From Cucumis sativus (Eukaryota > Streptophyta > Magnoliopsida > Cucurbitales > Cucurbitaceae), in the NCBI RefSeq assembly GCF_000004075.3, contig NC_026661.2, positions 17,512,307 through 17,576,306 on the forward strand: a stretch of DNA of 64,000 nucleotides. Direction: 5' to 3'. Under the pieces are notes generated by a model that ran no database searches, was not told where the DNA came from, and saw only the letters and a program-made list of their open reading frames with translations. The position numbers were made by a program, and so were the translations under genes. Below, in pieces: positions 49,297 through 61,084 of this stretch. Position 1 is the first letter of the stretch. Each line of letters starts with the position of its first letter.

Positions 49297-49340
49297 TTCT
49301 TTCTTGTTCTTTTTCTTCTACCTCTTTACCAAAAACAGCC

Positions 49341-49361
49341 ATGGAAGCCACTGAAGTTTAA
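49341..49361 (+). promoter_or_regulatory. Upstream ORF 2 in the FLZ leader (6 codons)
   Basis: ATG to TAA coding MEATEV, with CC at -2/-1 and G at +4 (gccATGG), a good start context. Same reservations as for upstream ORF 1. Confidence 0.4.
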
Positions 49362-49465
49362 TTCAACATCTGTTTATCTTTTTAAAGATTTTCTTCTGAA
49401 AAAAAAATACAAAATTGATTGCCCACTTCCCATATCCAAAACCCAGAAAGCTTGGATTTTTTCAG

Positions 49466-49546
49466 GTATTTTTGTACTGAATTTTTTCTGGGTTTGGTTT
49501 TGTTTAATTTGTTATGAGATCTGATTTTTTTGTTATTTTTTTTCAG
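49466..49546 (+). other. 5'-UTR intron of the FLZ gene (predicted)
   Basis: Donor TTCAG|GTATTTTTG and acceptor TTTTTTTCAG, 81 bases, leaving 40 bases of leader before the ATG at 49587. Confidence 0.55.
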
Positions 49547-49586
49547 GTGGGAGGTTTTTGAAAAATAGGGTGGGAAAAAAGGGAAG

Positions 49587-50954
49587 ATGTTGAGGAATAG
49601 ATCTAGAGCTGTAAGTGGAAAACAAGCATTAATGGCAGAAAATCAAGTTTCAAGATTTTCTTCTTATTCATATACAAAACCACTTGAAAATTCCTTGTTT
49701 GGATCACCAAAATACAAAGCCTTTTCACCAACAAAAAGAGGAATTGATGATCATAATTCTGTTATTAGCCCAACTTCTGTTCTTGATTCCAACAATAAAC
49801 CATTTTTCTCTTTACAAAATCCCTTCATCAAATTACCAAATCCCAAAATTATTGCAAAAACTACCAGAGTTTCCCCAGAAATAATTTCAGGCCCGAAAAA
49901 GCCCATTGGGCTTGCTTTAATTGAGGACAAAAACGATGATTCCAAGCCCACTAAGAGTGTTATTTTTGGTGCTAAACTTCGTGTACAAATCCCTCCACCA
50001 GGTTCCGCCGTGGACGGTGGCGGTAATCATAATAATAATGGGTCGTTGATGACAGTGAAGGAGATGGAGGTTTGTGAAGAGTATACTTGTGTTAAAAGAC
50101 ATGGGCCTAATGCTAAAATCACTCATATTTTTGATAATTTTGTGGTTAAAACCATGGTTGATGATTATTATCATTATGGTTCTTCACGTAATTTTTCTAC
50201 GGCGGATTGGAGAAAGAAGAAGAAGAAGATGAACAACAACAACAATAACAGCTTTCTTAGGTTTTGTTATACTTGGAAGAATGATCTTCAACTCACCAAT
50301 GATATCTATATTTACAGGTAAACATACAACTTATCTATTTCGTTATTTGTTTTCGTTCTTGTTAGATCTTAAAACACCCTTTTTAAAGCAATAAAGTTTA
50401 GAGAATTAAGTTGTATTTTTTAAAGCAAGAAAGATTTGAAAAGTATTGTAATTAAAAATGGTGAGAAAATTAGTATAATTTTGAATTGACAATATTTTTT
50501 AGTTGCAAGTATAATTATGTTGAGTAGTACTATAATTTGTTTTATTATTTTACTTCTTTGTACATGGAAATAAATTTCAAATAACATTTATTCAAAGTTT
50601 CTTTTTTTCTTTTACATTTATTATGAATTTTTTTGGTAAAATTAAAAAAAAAAATTAGATGAGAAAGTAAAAAAGTTAGCTTATACATACGAAAAAAAAA
50701 AAATAACAAGATATATGTATGATATAAGTTGAATCTTTGTTTGAACATAAAGTTGGATTTGTTTTTACCAATTATGGTTACTAAAAACAGCAAACTTTTG
50801 TAGTACTAAGAAGAAAAAATACACATGGTTGTGAATTATATAATATATTAATCAGCCATTGTTGTGAATTTGCAGAGGTGAGAAAGCTTTTTGTAGCCAT
50901 GAATGTCGCAACCAAGAGATGCTTTTGGATGAAGAAGATGAAGATGAAGATTGA
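49587..50954 (+). CDS. FCS-like zinc finger (FLZ/DUF581) protein
   Basis: Two exons (49587-50317 and 50876-50954) give 269 aa. FLZ proteins are plant-specific adaptors that bind SnRK1 energy-sensing kinase subunits through a C-terminal zinc finger. N-terminal 'MLRNRSRAVSGKQALMAE' and the middle 'VIFGAKLRVQIPPPGS' and 'ITHIFDNFVV' fit the FLZ8/FLZ10 type. The finger spans about 223-262: FLRFCYTW then DIYIYRGEKAFCSHECRNQE. Family consensus is C-x2-C with a downstream FCS-x2-C. Here C227, C250 and C254 are present, but residue 230 is Trp (TGG at 50274-50276) where Cys (TGT/TGC) is expected. That would cost a zinc ligand. The rest is intact, including an acidic tail. Function may be weakened, or the base may be an error. 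Confidence 0.9.
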
Positions 50955-51300
50955 TCTTGATTATAATCATTTTCTTCTTCCATTACATAATTTTCACAAA
51001 ATTCATGAATTTTTTTCTCTTTCTTTTGGGTTTTGTTTTTTTTCTTTTTCCTCTCATGCAGATAGAGATAAAGAGGGAAAGGTGTTTGTAGAGAGAGAGA
51101 TAAACTATGATTAAAAAAATATGTTCAATATTTTGACTAATATGATTGCTTGCTTTGGCTTTTACTAAACAAATATTTGAGTTATTATTATTATTATTAT
51201 TTAAATATTATTTGATAATGTGTAATTGAAAGCAAACCCTAACTTTTTTATTTTTTATTTTTGTCTACTTTCACTTTAATGATTATATGCATACACATAC

Positions 51301-51320
51301 ATATATATATATATATATAT
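51301..51320. repeat. (AT)10 microsatellite followed by (AC)4
   Basis: Compound dinucleotide run downstream of the FLZ gene. Confidence 0.9.
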
Positions 51321-54304
51321 ACACACACCTTTTTGGACCATTTGTATTTTATTACATTGGGGGAATAAGATTCCTATTTTTCATATCTTGATGACTTATC
51401 CTTTCCTTTTCTCTTTTTATTTTTTTCTCTTTCTGTTTAATTGGTTTAAGTTTAATTTTAATTAATTACCAATTAATTACACCTTAACAAAGATTACTCT
51501 TGGAGTTTAATGACTAATTGGGTGGGGTCTAGTTTCAATTGAATTAGTTTAGTTGATAAATTTTCTTACCTTCTCCAGGTTGCATGAGGACTTCACCTCG
51601 AAGAGATGATATTACTTATAAAGTTTTTTAAACTTATATTTGGGTTATTCAATTTTATTATCAATTACATCCGAATTTGAGTTGTATTTAAAGACAATTG
51701 CCTAGATGATAAAAATATTTTTAAAAAACTACATATTGCATCATTTTTGCAATAATTTTTTTGTATATTGTAAATATGACGAGTAGTTAGTGCTATAAAA
51801 AACAATTTAGAAAGTTATTAACATTTAAATCATTTATTTTTTAAAATTATATTTCAAATACACACCATAAATTGAAGCTAAAATAATCCAAATAATTATA
51901 CAGACTAAATGGATAAAATTTGAAACTTCATATTTTAAACCCAATATGATTACTCTAATGAAGTCTTGTAAATGTATTAATTTTGATAAGCAAATCATTT
52001 TAAAATCTTCCTTGGGATTAGTACAAGATTTTACAATTGAAAACAACTTTGGAGATTAAGAACATATAACTTCATTTTTTTTCAAGGTTTAATTAATCTT
52101 TGTAATTTGAGAAAAGAAAAGAGGGCAAAAGAGGTAACTTAGAGAAAAATAAAAACAAATTTAAAGTAAGACAAATTGAGAGGATAGTAATGGTTCTTTT
52201 CATTCTTTTTTTCCCTTAGTTTCATCCCTAATTTCAACCCATCTTTTTCATTTGTCAAAATCTATACAATTCATTTAATTCCAAAGGAAAAAACAAAGAA
52301 AGAAAAGAAAAAACTATTTAAATTTCCTTTCTCACAAGTTTTTCAACATATTGCATCATTATAATTATATTTTGTTAGAGAGCTAATATGATACAATATA
52401 ATTCTATTCCTCATTTTCTGTTTTCAAATACCATACTTTGGATTTTGGATAAGTATATTACACAAACACATGATTTACTTTAAAAAATATTTTAATTATT
52501 AGTAAAAATTTTAAAAGAATTTTAAAAATTAAACAATTAATGTTGTAATAACTCGATGAACTAAAAGTTATAATTTTATATCTAACAATTCTTTAAACAT
52601 TAAATTTTGTATCCAATAGAACGTTTAATGTATTAAATTTTGTAAAAATTAATTGGTGATTGATTTATTATTAGATATAAAATTGAATTTTACTTATATT
52701 AAATTTTAAGTTTCATATATACATAATTTTTTTGACAAAAAAATTGTCCAAAACAGACATATTAAATATAAAATTGAAAATAATTATTTTCATTTAAACA
52801 CTCATAGTTATTTTGTAAAAACATTTACTATTTGACATGAAATTACTCAAAAGGATCGAATGAAATACTATGAGCTAATATAAATTAAAATAATGGTTGT
52901 CAAAGTTGATCATACGAAGTGGTTTTTAAATTGGCCGTCACTAAAAGTGGTGGTCGAAGGTTCGACGAATGGAGTTCACCAAAGATGGTGGACAAAGTTT
53001 CTCAATAATGGTGGCCAAGGTTTCACATACAATTTAGGGAGAGACCAATAATTAAAGTATTCAAAATTAATTATTCAAAAAGTTTGATTTAAGTGTTCCT
53101 TTCCTATCCACCAACTTATTTTATAAACTCATTTTTATGAATGGACTTGATTAATATATAAACTGACTTATCTTTCAAATTAAAACACTTGAAAATGTAT
53201 TTTAAAACACACACTTAAAACTAATTAATTCAAAGTCAATTATATTAATTATATCATTTGTAATAATTTTCTCTCAATCAAAATTAAGTTTTCAATGAAT
53301 CTTCAAATATGAAAATGTTATTAAAAATAAGTTTAGTTAAACGATAATCATCATAAATGTAACGAAAATTAGGGTATATCAATAAAATATGATAATAGTA
53401 GGAGGGGACGTTCTGCCCCTACATAATGATAAAATTTGTGGAAGGGTTGGTATTTCTTAATAAAAATTTTGGACTTCATGAATATGACAAAAGGGAGAGG
53501 TTAAGTACTTTTTCTTCTTCATCATCATCTTTAATGATGTGTCAAAGAATGATATTGAGTTTCTTTCCTCAAAGGCATTGCCTTTAGAACTAATGCTTAC
53601 ATATATTGATAAGGAATATATATCTATTGTGTTAAAAGGAAACATATATATTTTCTTTTTTTTGTTGAAAAAAGGAAAAGTCATGGTTAACTTCATGTTT
53701 AATTTTCTTAGAATTATTATTCAAAAATTTGAAATACATCATTTATTGATAAATTATTTTATTTTATAAGTCCCTTATAGTTCTTAAATGTTTATTTTTT
53801 GACAATCGACCAAAGAAGGTAGTATGAACAATTTAGGTTATATTATGCAAAATACTTCTAAACTTGGTATACTATATATAAATATTTTGAACTACTAAAA
53901 AGTAGAAATGTTTTTTTTGAGTATACGAATAACAATCGATAATAATCATTAAAAAATATCATCAAACTTTTAAATTGTGCACTAATATTCTAAAAGTTTA
54001 GGTACAAAAACATTCTAACTTAGTATATAATGATCAATTTGTTTAAAGTTTAGACTTTGCAAGAACGTAATATACAACAATTTTCTCACACAACAACTTC
54101 ATGTTACAACTTAAAAGCATAAAATCTCACTAAATTCCACGAGGAAAAGAAAAAAAAAACCAATTTTAGTTTCTCTTTCTTTTTAATGGATATTTTTTAA
54201 TGAGATAAACAAACGTCAAACAAATAAATAATAGTTATTATAAATACCATGAATATATAAATACCTATTATTTCACCATGTCATGTGTCTTATGATTGTA
54301 GATT

Positions 54305-54620
54305 CATAGGATGCATTTGGAGAGGAAAAGAGTCATGGGAGAAAATAATTATGATAATTCAAGGATTACGATAATCCATAACCCTAGTGTTATAATAATA
54401 TGTGTTTGGAAGAAGGAATATGAAGAATGATAGTGTTATGATAGTATGTATTTGAAGGAGAGATTACTATTGTAATATTATTGTAATATGTATTTTCTGG
54501 GTTTTGATTGTAGTGTTATTATAACATGTGTTTAAGGGAAGAGTTATTAATGTAGTATTTTGATAATAATAAGCATTTGGAGGGGAGGATTACATTAAAA
54601 GATTTGTGATTTTTTATATA
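54305..54620. repeat. Degenerate repeat block with a 'GCATTTGGAGRGG' word
   Basis: Related words occur at about 54312 (GCATTTGGAGAGG), 54402 (TGTGTTTGGAAGAAGG), 54448 (TGTATTTGAAGGAGAG), 54526 (TGTGTTTAAGGGAAGAG) and 54573 (GCATTTGGAGGGGAGG), often followed by 'ATTA' and 'GTAATATT' motifs. It looks like nested or tandemly broken MITE ends. Confidence 0.5.
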
Positions 54621-57094
54621 TATAAAATAAACAATATTAATATATGTATTTATGGTAAATCATATAATTTTTTTAAAAATAAACAGTATTAATATATGTA
54701 ATTAAAACTATATTATGAAATGAATGCAATCATATCAGTGCCATTAGTAGCAACTAACGATAGAATGTTATGAACGCATTTAGTAGAGATGCAAATTCGT
54801 GTTTCGTCCCTTAGAAATTCTAGATCAACACTTTGTTGGAAAAAAAAGCTTAGGAAAGTGTTAAAAATGAAATTGGTTAACCTAATCACAAACTTTGAAT
54901 TTTGGTTGATGGATCTTGAAAATTTATTCAAACCATAATTTTCCTAAGTAAATTTTTCGAAGCCTCCTTGCAAAAAAAATCGTAATAAAGATACAACGCG
55001 GTTAGGGTGGGTCATTTATGGTTCTCTTTAATACCTTATGATAGGAGAAGTTTGTAAAACTGATTGTGTATGTAAGAACTTGTGAACGTATTTTCCTATA
55101 CATTATACTATTGAACTAATTACACCTTTTTATAATCTATATCGCAGTAATGTGCGTGTAATATGATTTTTTTCTTATAAAGTTTTTTTTTTATTGTACC
55201 AACCTAATGTGCGTCTTAGACCTACATTGACGTTTTACAGTTTTACTGACTTACTTTTTTTTTTTTAATTTATTATTCTACTTGAAATTTGCAACGAAAT
55301 CGAAAGATTGTTAGAATTTTCCAAATATGATGTTTACAAAAATTTGAAGTGTTGAGTTTAGAGACAAGATGTGGTATGAAAACATTGTTATTTTCTAAAG
55401 TGTACATATATTTTTAAAATTTTCTACACAAGTAAAGCTGCTTATGAAATTTAAATACGAAAATAATGAAATTGGCGATTTGTATCTAATAACAATTTAC
55501 CTCGATGCAAAAAAAATTGGCGATTACGGTGGAGAAGAGAGAGAATATGCGGGATTAAGATACCTAATCCCCACTTACGGTAAACCGAGACCCAAACAAG
55601 GATTGAACTTTTGACCCAATCCTAATCCCCCATATTCCTCACCTCGAAACACACCCTTAGTGTACGTCATGTGTCAAACAAACATGGTATCTTAGTGGTT
55701 TATCTAATGACACATTCTACTTGTTAAGTTGCCTTGTGACATTTGGTGGGTTTGTAACTATGAACCATGTGGAAAGTGGAGAAATTTTAAGATTTTCTTA
55801 TTTCTTTTATTTATTTATATATCATATTATTTTAATATAGTATTTTTTTCGATTTTTTATTCCAGTTGTTCCATGTTTTCACACCAATAATGATGTTATT
55901 GATAAACTAAAAAAAAAAATCAATTTTAGAGAAGTGTTAGACAATAGATTGAAGTATAGAAGAGACAAAATGAAAGAAGGAGATTATCGTACCTATGGTA
56001 AAAAAAACTTACATTAATAATTTTTTTTGAAGTTACAATATTTTTTAAAATTTTGAAAGCTAAACTATTTTGAATTTTGAAAGTTGAAAGGTAGTATTTT
56101 TTAAACAAATTAAAGTTAAGTCAGTTTCCATCTAAGATTAATAATAAAAGTATTAAAACAAACTATTTTTTTTAAAGTGGAGTATTTTTAAAACTTTTGG
56201 CAATTCTATAATATTTTTGACATTTTCATAGTTATTATGGTTGATTATGTTTGCAGAATGCTTAAGGAAATGTGATCAAAAGTAATCCAATTATGTTGAT
56301 AATTGTGATTTCTTATTAGTGATGTATTAATAGAATTTGGTTAGGACTACGTCAAATTTGATTATACATGAATGGGTAGATATGTATAAACCTAAAATAA
56401 CAATGGAGAAAGTAAAATAATAAAAAAGAAAAGAGAAAAGAGAAAATAATGATTGAAATGTGGGATTCGAAATCATTTTGGAAATGAGCAAAAAAGGGAA
56501 AAGAGGAATGAAGGGGTCTCCCACTAGCAATTGTCGATTCCTTTTCTCTTTCTTCCCTTTTTATTCCAAAACCAAACTTATAAAATCCAAATTTCTCAAC
56601 CTCCACTTTTAAATTTTCCTCATCATATTCATCCTTCAATTATCTTCATCCAAATTCCAAACTTTACATTTTATCTTCATTTTTTGTTTGCCTAAGAATT
56701 GTCATTTTCATGATTAAGATATAGTTTGTACTGCATAACTAAACTCATTTTATGTAATAAGTGTTCTTCATCTAGCTCGTTCATACAATTAGGTTTGTAC
56801 ATAGATTATATTTGACGAATTATCTTTTGAGTCAATTCAATTCTTAAAATTTAGGTTGGAGTTGGATTAAGTTATGATGCTCGGTTATTTATTTATATTT
56901 AATTACAAAATTTTATTAACTCACAGCGCTTAATTTCTTTTATGATTTTAGAACACAATCTAGTAATTAAATTTCATAAAACTCAAATGTTAAATTTCAA
57001 AATTCAATATATCTAAACTTTAAACCAACGTCATAAACGATATATATAAATTATAATATATATATATAAATATTTTAATAGTATTAGAAATTTA

Positions 57095-57112
57095 GGTTGG
57101 GTTAACCCAACC
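57095..57112. repeat. 18-bp perfect palindrome
   Basis: GGTTGGGTTAACCCAACC reads the same on both strands. It lies in a region with repeated 'AACCCAATCC' and 'CAACTC' words, probably part of an old repeat. Confidence 0.9.
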
Positions 57113-57739
57113 CAAAATTTCAAAAGTGTAAAAAAAACTCAATTTAACTAGAAAAAAGATAAAAAAATTCAATCCAACTCGACTTAACTCGAAATTAGAA
57201 CTAACCCAATCCAACATTTACAACTTCAGCATGAGTAGTATGGGTTGTTCGATTGTAGAGTTAGTTATACACCACTACACAAGAATAAAAGTTAGAACAC
57301 ACAACTAGCCGCTAGACTTGACAAAAGTAGAAGAAAAAACATATTCTAGTAGTGTGTAATGTAACTCATATACAATAGTCGTACTCGAGGAGGGCTAGCT
57401 AAAGCTTCATTAACTAACGACTCGATTAGGTACTTATGATGGATTGACCATTCTTTATCGATATAACTTCGAAGATTAACATCTTGACAAGTATAGGAAA
57501 AGAATGACACACGTTTCTTAGATATTATGATTTTCTTGTGAAGTTAGACATTGTAGTAATGATAAATTAATTATCTATTAATGATTCTATAAATAAAGAA
57601 GCTCAAGGTCATGCATATATGTATATGTAGATGCTTTCCTCACCTAAAGTTAGCTTCCTCCACTTTTTGTTTGATTCTAATTTTGACCTAATGTAATATA
57701 AGTAGGAAGAATGAATACTATTCAAGTCTTCAAGTTAAT

Positions 57740-57826
57740 AAGAGTTTAGCTCAATTGATATTAGTGTACGAGAATCAAAATGTTCATTGCTTAGATCTTA
57801 CCTCCTACATAATTTGTACAAAAAAT
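57740..57826 (+). repeat. SINE-like remnant with tRNA-type A box
   Basis: 'GTTTAGCTCAATTGATATTA' resembles the Pol III A box of tRNA-derived plant SINEs (TAGCTCAATTGGTA). About 35 bases on, 'TTAGATCTTACCTCC' resembles a decayed B box. The tail is short and A-rich. It is too diverged for certainty. Confidence 0.35.
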
Positions 57827-59900
57827 ACCTTCAAAACAAACGAAACTTACCACAGTTTGTGACTTTAAGTTGTTATGTAAAATAAAAATAGAATCTTAAT
57901 TAAACATGAATGCATTTTATTAAGTTAGAATAGTTATGGAGTCTTTAATTATGCTTCAATTTTTCATATGATGAGTTGTAATATATTAGGGGGAAAATAT
58001 CCATTAGATTGAAAAAGATAGTAAAAACTTAAATACAACCTCAAGTTGTCAATTAGGTTTGTTGTTAGGCTGATGCTTATCCCAATTTACAATCATATTG
58101 AATGTTTGGACAACTCTTGTTTTACCAAGTATCCAATTTTAATCATAAAGTTTAAATTTGTCAACCTAAATATAAAATATGTTAAATATAAATATAACTC
58201 AACTCGTTTAGCTTTCCATTAAATAGTGGAAGATTTGAATTATCTCTCCCCTCGTGTTTTACAATTAAAAAAATGAAGTGTTATTTGATTACTTAAATTT
58301 TAGACAAACAAAATATGTAAGGTCATATTTATTTTCTCCTAAATGTAATTAATCAATTAGAACCTCAAAATTAATGGGCTCCCCATTTGATTGTGTTTTG
58401 TTATTGTTTCTCTATGTTTTGTAAATATAATGAAATGCCATCCTACAACCGAATTAAACAAACACAATAAAGAATGCATTAATAATAAAGCCAAACGATC
58501 TTAAATGGAAACAATAAAAGTGCATTAATAATAGTAGGGTAAACAACCTCATTCAAAATCAAATTAACTTTACAAAAAAAACTAAGTAAACATAGTCAAA
58601 AGTATAAGTTCTATTACAATTCATACATCAAGAGTTATTATAATTACACTAATTTTGATTATGAGTTAATAAATTAAGTAAATTTTACATATTATTCAAA
58701 TTCACGATCTTTTCAAATTTAAAATTTGAAGCGTAGAATTTAAAGGTTAAATTCACTGGATATAGAATGAAGAAACATTAATATGATGTGAACAAAAATG
58801 TCAAATTTTCAATTTTCATATTAATAAAATGTTGAGATTGGTAGCTATTTCTCGAAAATGTTTTAGAAACATACCTAAATTAATAAATTCTCCTTACAAT
58901 ATTATATTCACGTTAAGTAATATTTTCAATTTTGTACACTGTTCTTGATCATTATATATATGTGAAAATATCAATAAAAAAATGTCGATAAAAATTTAAT
59001 ACTAACGAATTGTTATTTATTTATGTTATAATAACAGTAAACCAAACTTGCAAATCGTAACATTATTTATTCATTACACATCACTGGGTTTACATTTTTT
59101 TCAAAAGAAAAACAGAGTGAACATATGATAAGATTAGTTAAATAAAAGGGGAAAAACAAAAGAGGAAAATAGAAATGAAAGAAAATCTGACTAAAGCATT
59201 TTGGCAATGTCAAATGAAACAGGAATGAACCCCAGTTGAATTTTCATATAAAGCTCTCACAATAAGGCTAAGTTTGATGGACTTTACTATTGAGGCCATA
59301 ACTATATTTAAACCAAACCTAAACCAACCACAAATTTTATTACATGGGTGTGAGAAAATTCATTTTAAAATACAATAATTCAAAGGGGGAAGGAATTTGA
59401 CAACACTCATAAAAGTTGGAATTCAAGAGTATATTTTACCTTACCAAAAGGTTCAATGGAATCAACCGACTCCAAGCAGATGAACTTTATCAGTTTAAAG
59501 TCTAAACAAACAGTGCAAAGGGAATCTAGCATGGTAAAGCAAACAGAGTAGAATGCAATGACATGTTATAATTTCTCTTGCCATTTACTTCTCTTCAAAT
59601 GGGTGAGATTTTGGGACAAGCATATAATCAAATATAGAAATTGTGAAAGAAAAATTAGACTGATGCATAGTTAGATATAGACTATCCTTAGAACAAGATG
59701 GAGATGAACAAAGATCATCATTAAAGTTGAAGGAGTCGAAATGAAACCTCGATAATTCTTGTAAGCTACATTTCATTTAATTTTGAGTAGTAGTATCTAA
59801 GTTTACAAGCCTAAATCAGAGCTCTAAAGTTGTATGATGAACAAGAAGAATAAGTGAGAAGATAAGAGTACAGAATTTACATTCTCTCTTTCTCTCTATC

Positions 59901-60205
59901 TTCTTTTTCTAACAAGTTTAAGGTATAGCTGGATGCCTTGCTGCTTTACTCTTCTTCAGCGCTTGAGTCAACCTCCATATCTAAGCAACCATACGCAGGC
60001 TTTAAGAAGCTTGAGATTGAATAAAGCTGAGAATATTAATCACTTCTCAGCTACAAATCCCACTTCTCAAAAACTAAAAAAGAGAATCAAAATTCTAAAT
60101 CCTACCCATATCAACCATGATTCTTCATTATATTTTTACAGACATACACTAAAACCCCCCACATCAGAACACACAAGTGAGCTTGATACTCACTAAAAAC
60201 ATCAC
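59901..60205 (-). other. 3' flank/UTR of the PNRC-like gene
   Basis: Downstream sequence of the gene at 60206-60769. Plus-strand frames here have no recognised similarity. Confidence 0.4.
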
Positions 60206-60769
60206 TCATTCAGAGTTAACATCGAGGTTAAGGATTCGTCTAAGTGTTCTTGTAGCACAATCAGCACCATGACATGGCTCTCTTGAAGAAGGATGAGTAT
60301 GGCCCCTAGTTGGGGATGGTGGTGCAGATTTCACAATTGGGTGAATTTTTTCAACTGAATTTGTGGGTAATTCGAGTGATACTGTTCTATTTCCTCGGAT
60401 TGAAAATTTGGGGATTGGCAATGAACTTGCAGGGGGTGAATTTGAGTAAGTTGGTCCAGCCCAAAGTTCAGGAAAAGATAGTCTCTTATAACAGCAATGT
60501 GCATCAAAATCAATGCTCTCGTTAACACAATTTTTTTCATTAATCGGAATCGGAGCACAAGAGGGTGGTGTTTTGGGGGAAGAAAAACAATAAACAGGAA
60601 TTGAAGAAATCTCCAATGGGGTAGGGCGAAATCTAAATCGATTATGATCTTTAATCGTCAAATTCCCAAATCGACCCGATTCTAGAGGTTTGATCCGATG
60701 ACAAAACTCATCTCTGTACTGTTCTATAATCACCAATGTTTCCATAGCAGAACCAAACTCCAAAAGCAT
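60206..60769 (-). CDS. PNRC-like small proline-rich protein
   Basis: 187-aa single-exon protein. The segment 'FPELWAGPTYSNSPPASSLP' followed by 'IPKFS' (about 99-123) matches the plant form of the proline-rich nuclear receptor coactivator (PNRC) motif. In animals, PNRC2 uses such a proline motif to bind decapping factor DCP1 and link nonsense-mediated decay to decapping; a plant equivalent is inference. The C-terminus 'ATRTLRRILNLDVN' (172-185) is a second block I recall from plant relatives. The middle is Ser/Pro-rich and likely disordered. The ATG at 60767-60769 is the first in frame; M9 is an alternative. A UTR intron with donor CAG|GTCAGTT at 60915 is likely. Confidence 0.75.
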   Translation of the reverse strand: MLLEFGSAMETLVIIEQYRDEFCHRIKPLESGRFGNLTIKDHNRFRFRPTPLEISSIPVYCFSSPKTPPSCAPIPINEKNCVNESIDFDAHCCYKRLSFPELWAGPTYSNSPPASSLPIPKFSIRGNRTVSLELPTNSVEKIHPIVKSAPPSPTRGHTHPSSREPCHGADCATRTLRRILNLDVNSE

Positions 60770-60813
60770 TCAACTGTAATCTCAACGATGAGCTCGACAA
60801 ATCCTTAATCTAT

Positions 60814-60915
60814 CTAAAGAAACAACAAAAACAAGAAGAAAGAAATTACAACACAGAAATGGTTCATAACTGAATAGTAGAAAAGGAAAATGGAAGTGAT
60901 AAAACATGAACTGAC
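60814..60915 (-). other. Probable 5'-UTR intron of the PNRC-like gene
   Basis: Minus-strand donor TTTCAG|GTCAGTTC at 60915 and acceptor TTTCTTTAG ending at 60814. The G/C-rich leader exon lies to the right, near 60920-61080. Confidence 0.4.
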
Positions 60916-61084
60916 CTGAAAGTGGTAATGGGGTTTGTGGGTTTCATGGATAAAATGGTGTTTCTAGGAGCAATTGAAGTGGGAAGTTGAATAAATCGGG
61001 GGGGGGGGTTTGCTCTTCATCTTCTTCATAGTCGTCGGAATTTAAAGAAGCAGTAACCGGGCACGGCTTTTTATGAAGTTTACG

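Larger units (their letters stand above)
50955..59900. other. Large gene-poor AT-rich region
   Basis: About 9 kb without a recognisable protein gene. It includes the FLZ 3' UTR, long A/T runs, an AT microsatellite, a repetitive block near 54.3-54.6 kb, a SINE-like motif near 57.75 kb and an 18-bp palindrome. Open frames are short and low in complexity. The left half of 52900-53040 shows degenerate repeats of 'GTGGNCNAAGGTTTC'. Confidence 0.55.

Noticed and set aside
56327..56639. Minus-strand frame with a hydrophobic Phe/Ile-rich end
   Set aside because: The hydrophobic run comes from an A-rich stretch read in reverse. There is no known domain and two overlapping frames look alike.
59585..59776. 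63-codon minus-strand frame 3' of the PNRC-like gene
   Set aside because: Composition is fairly protein-like, but there is no recognised similarity and it may lie in a 3' UTR. Not strong enough to call.
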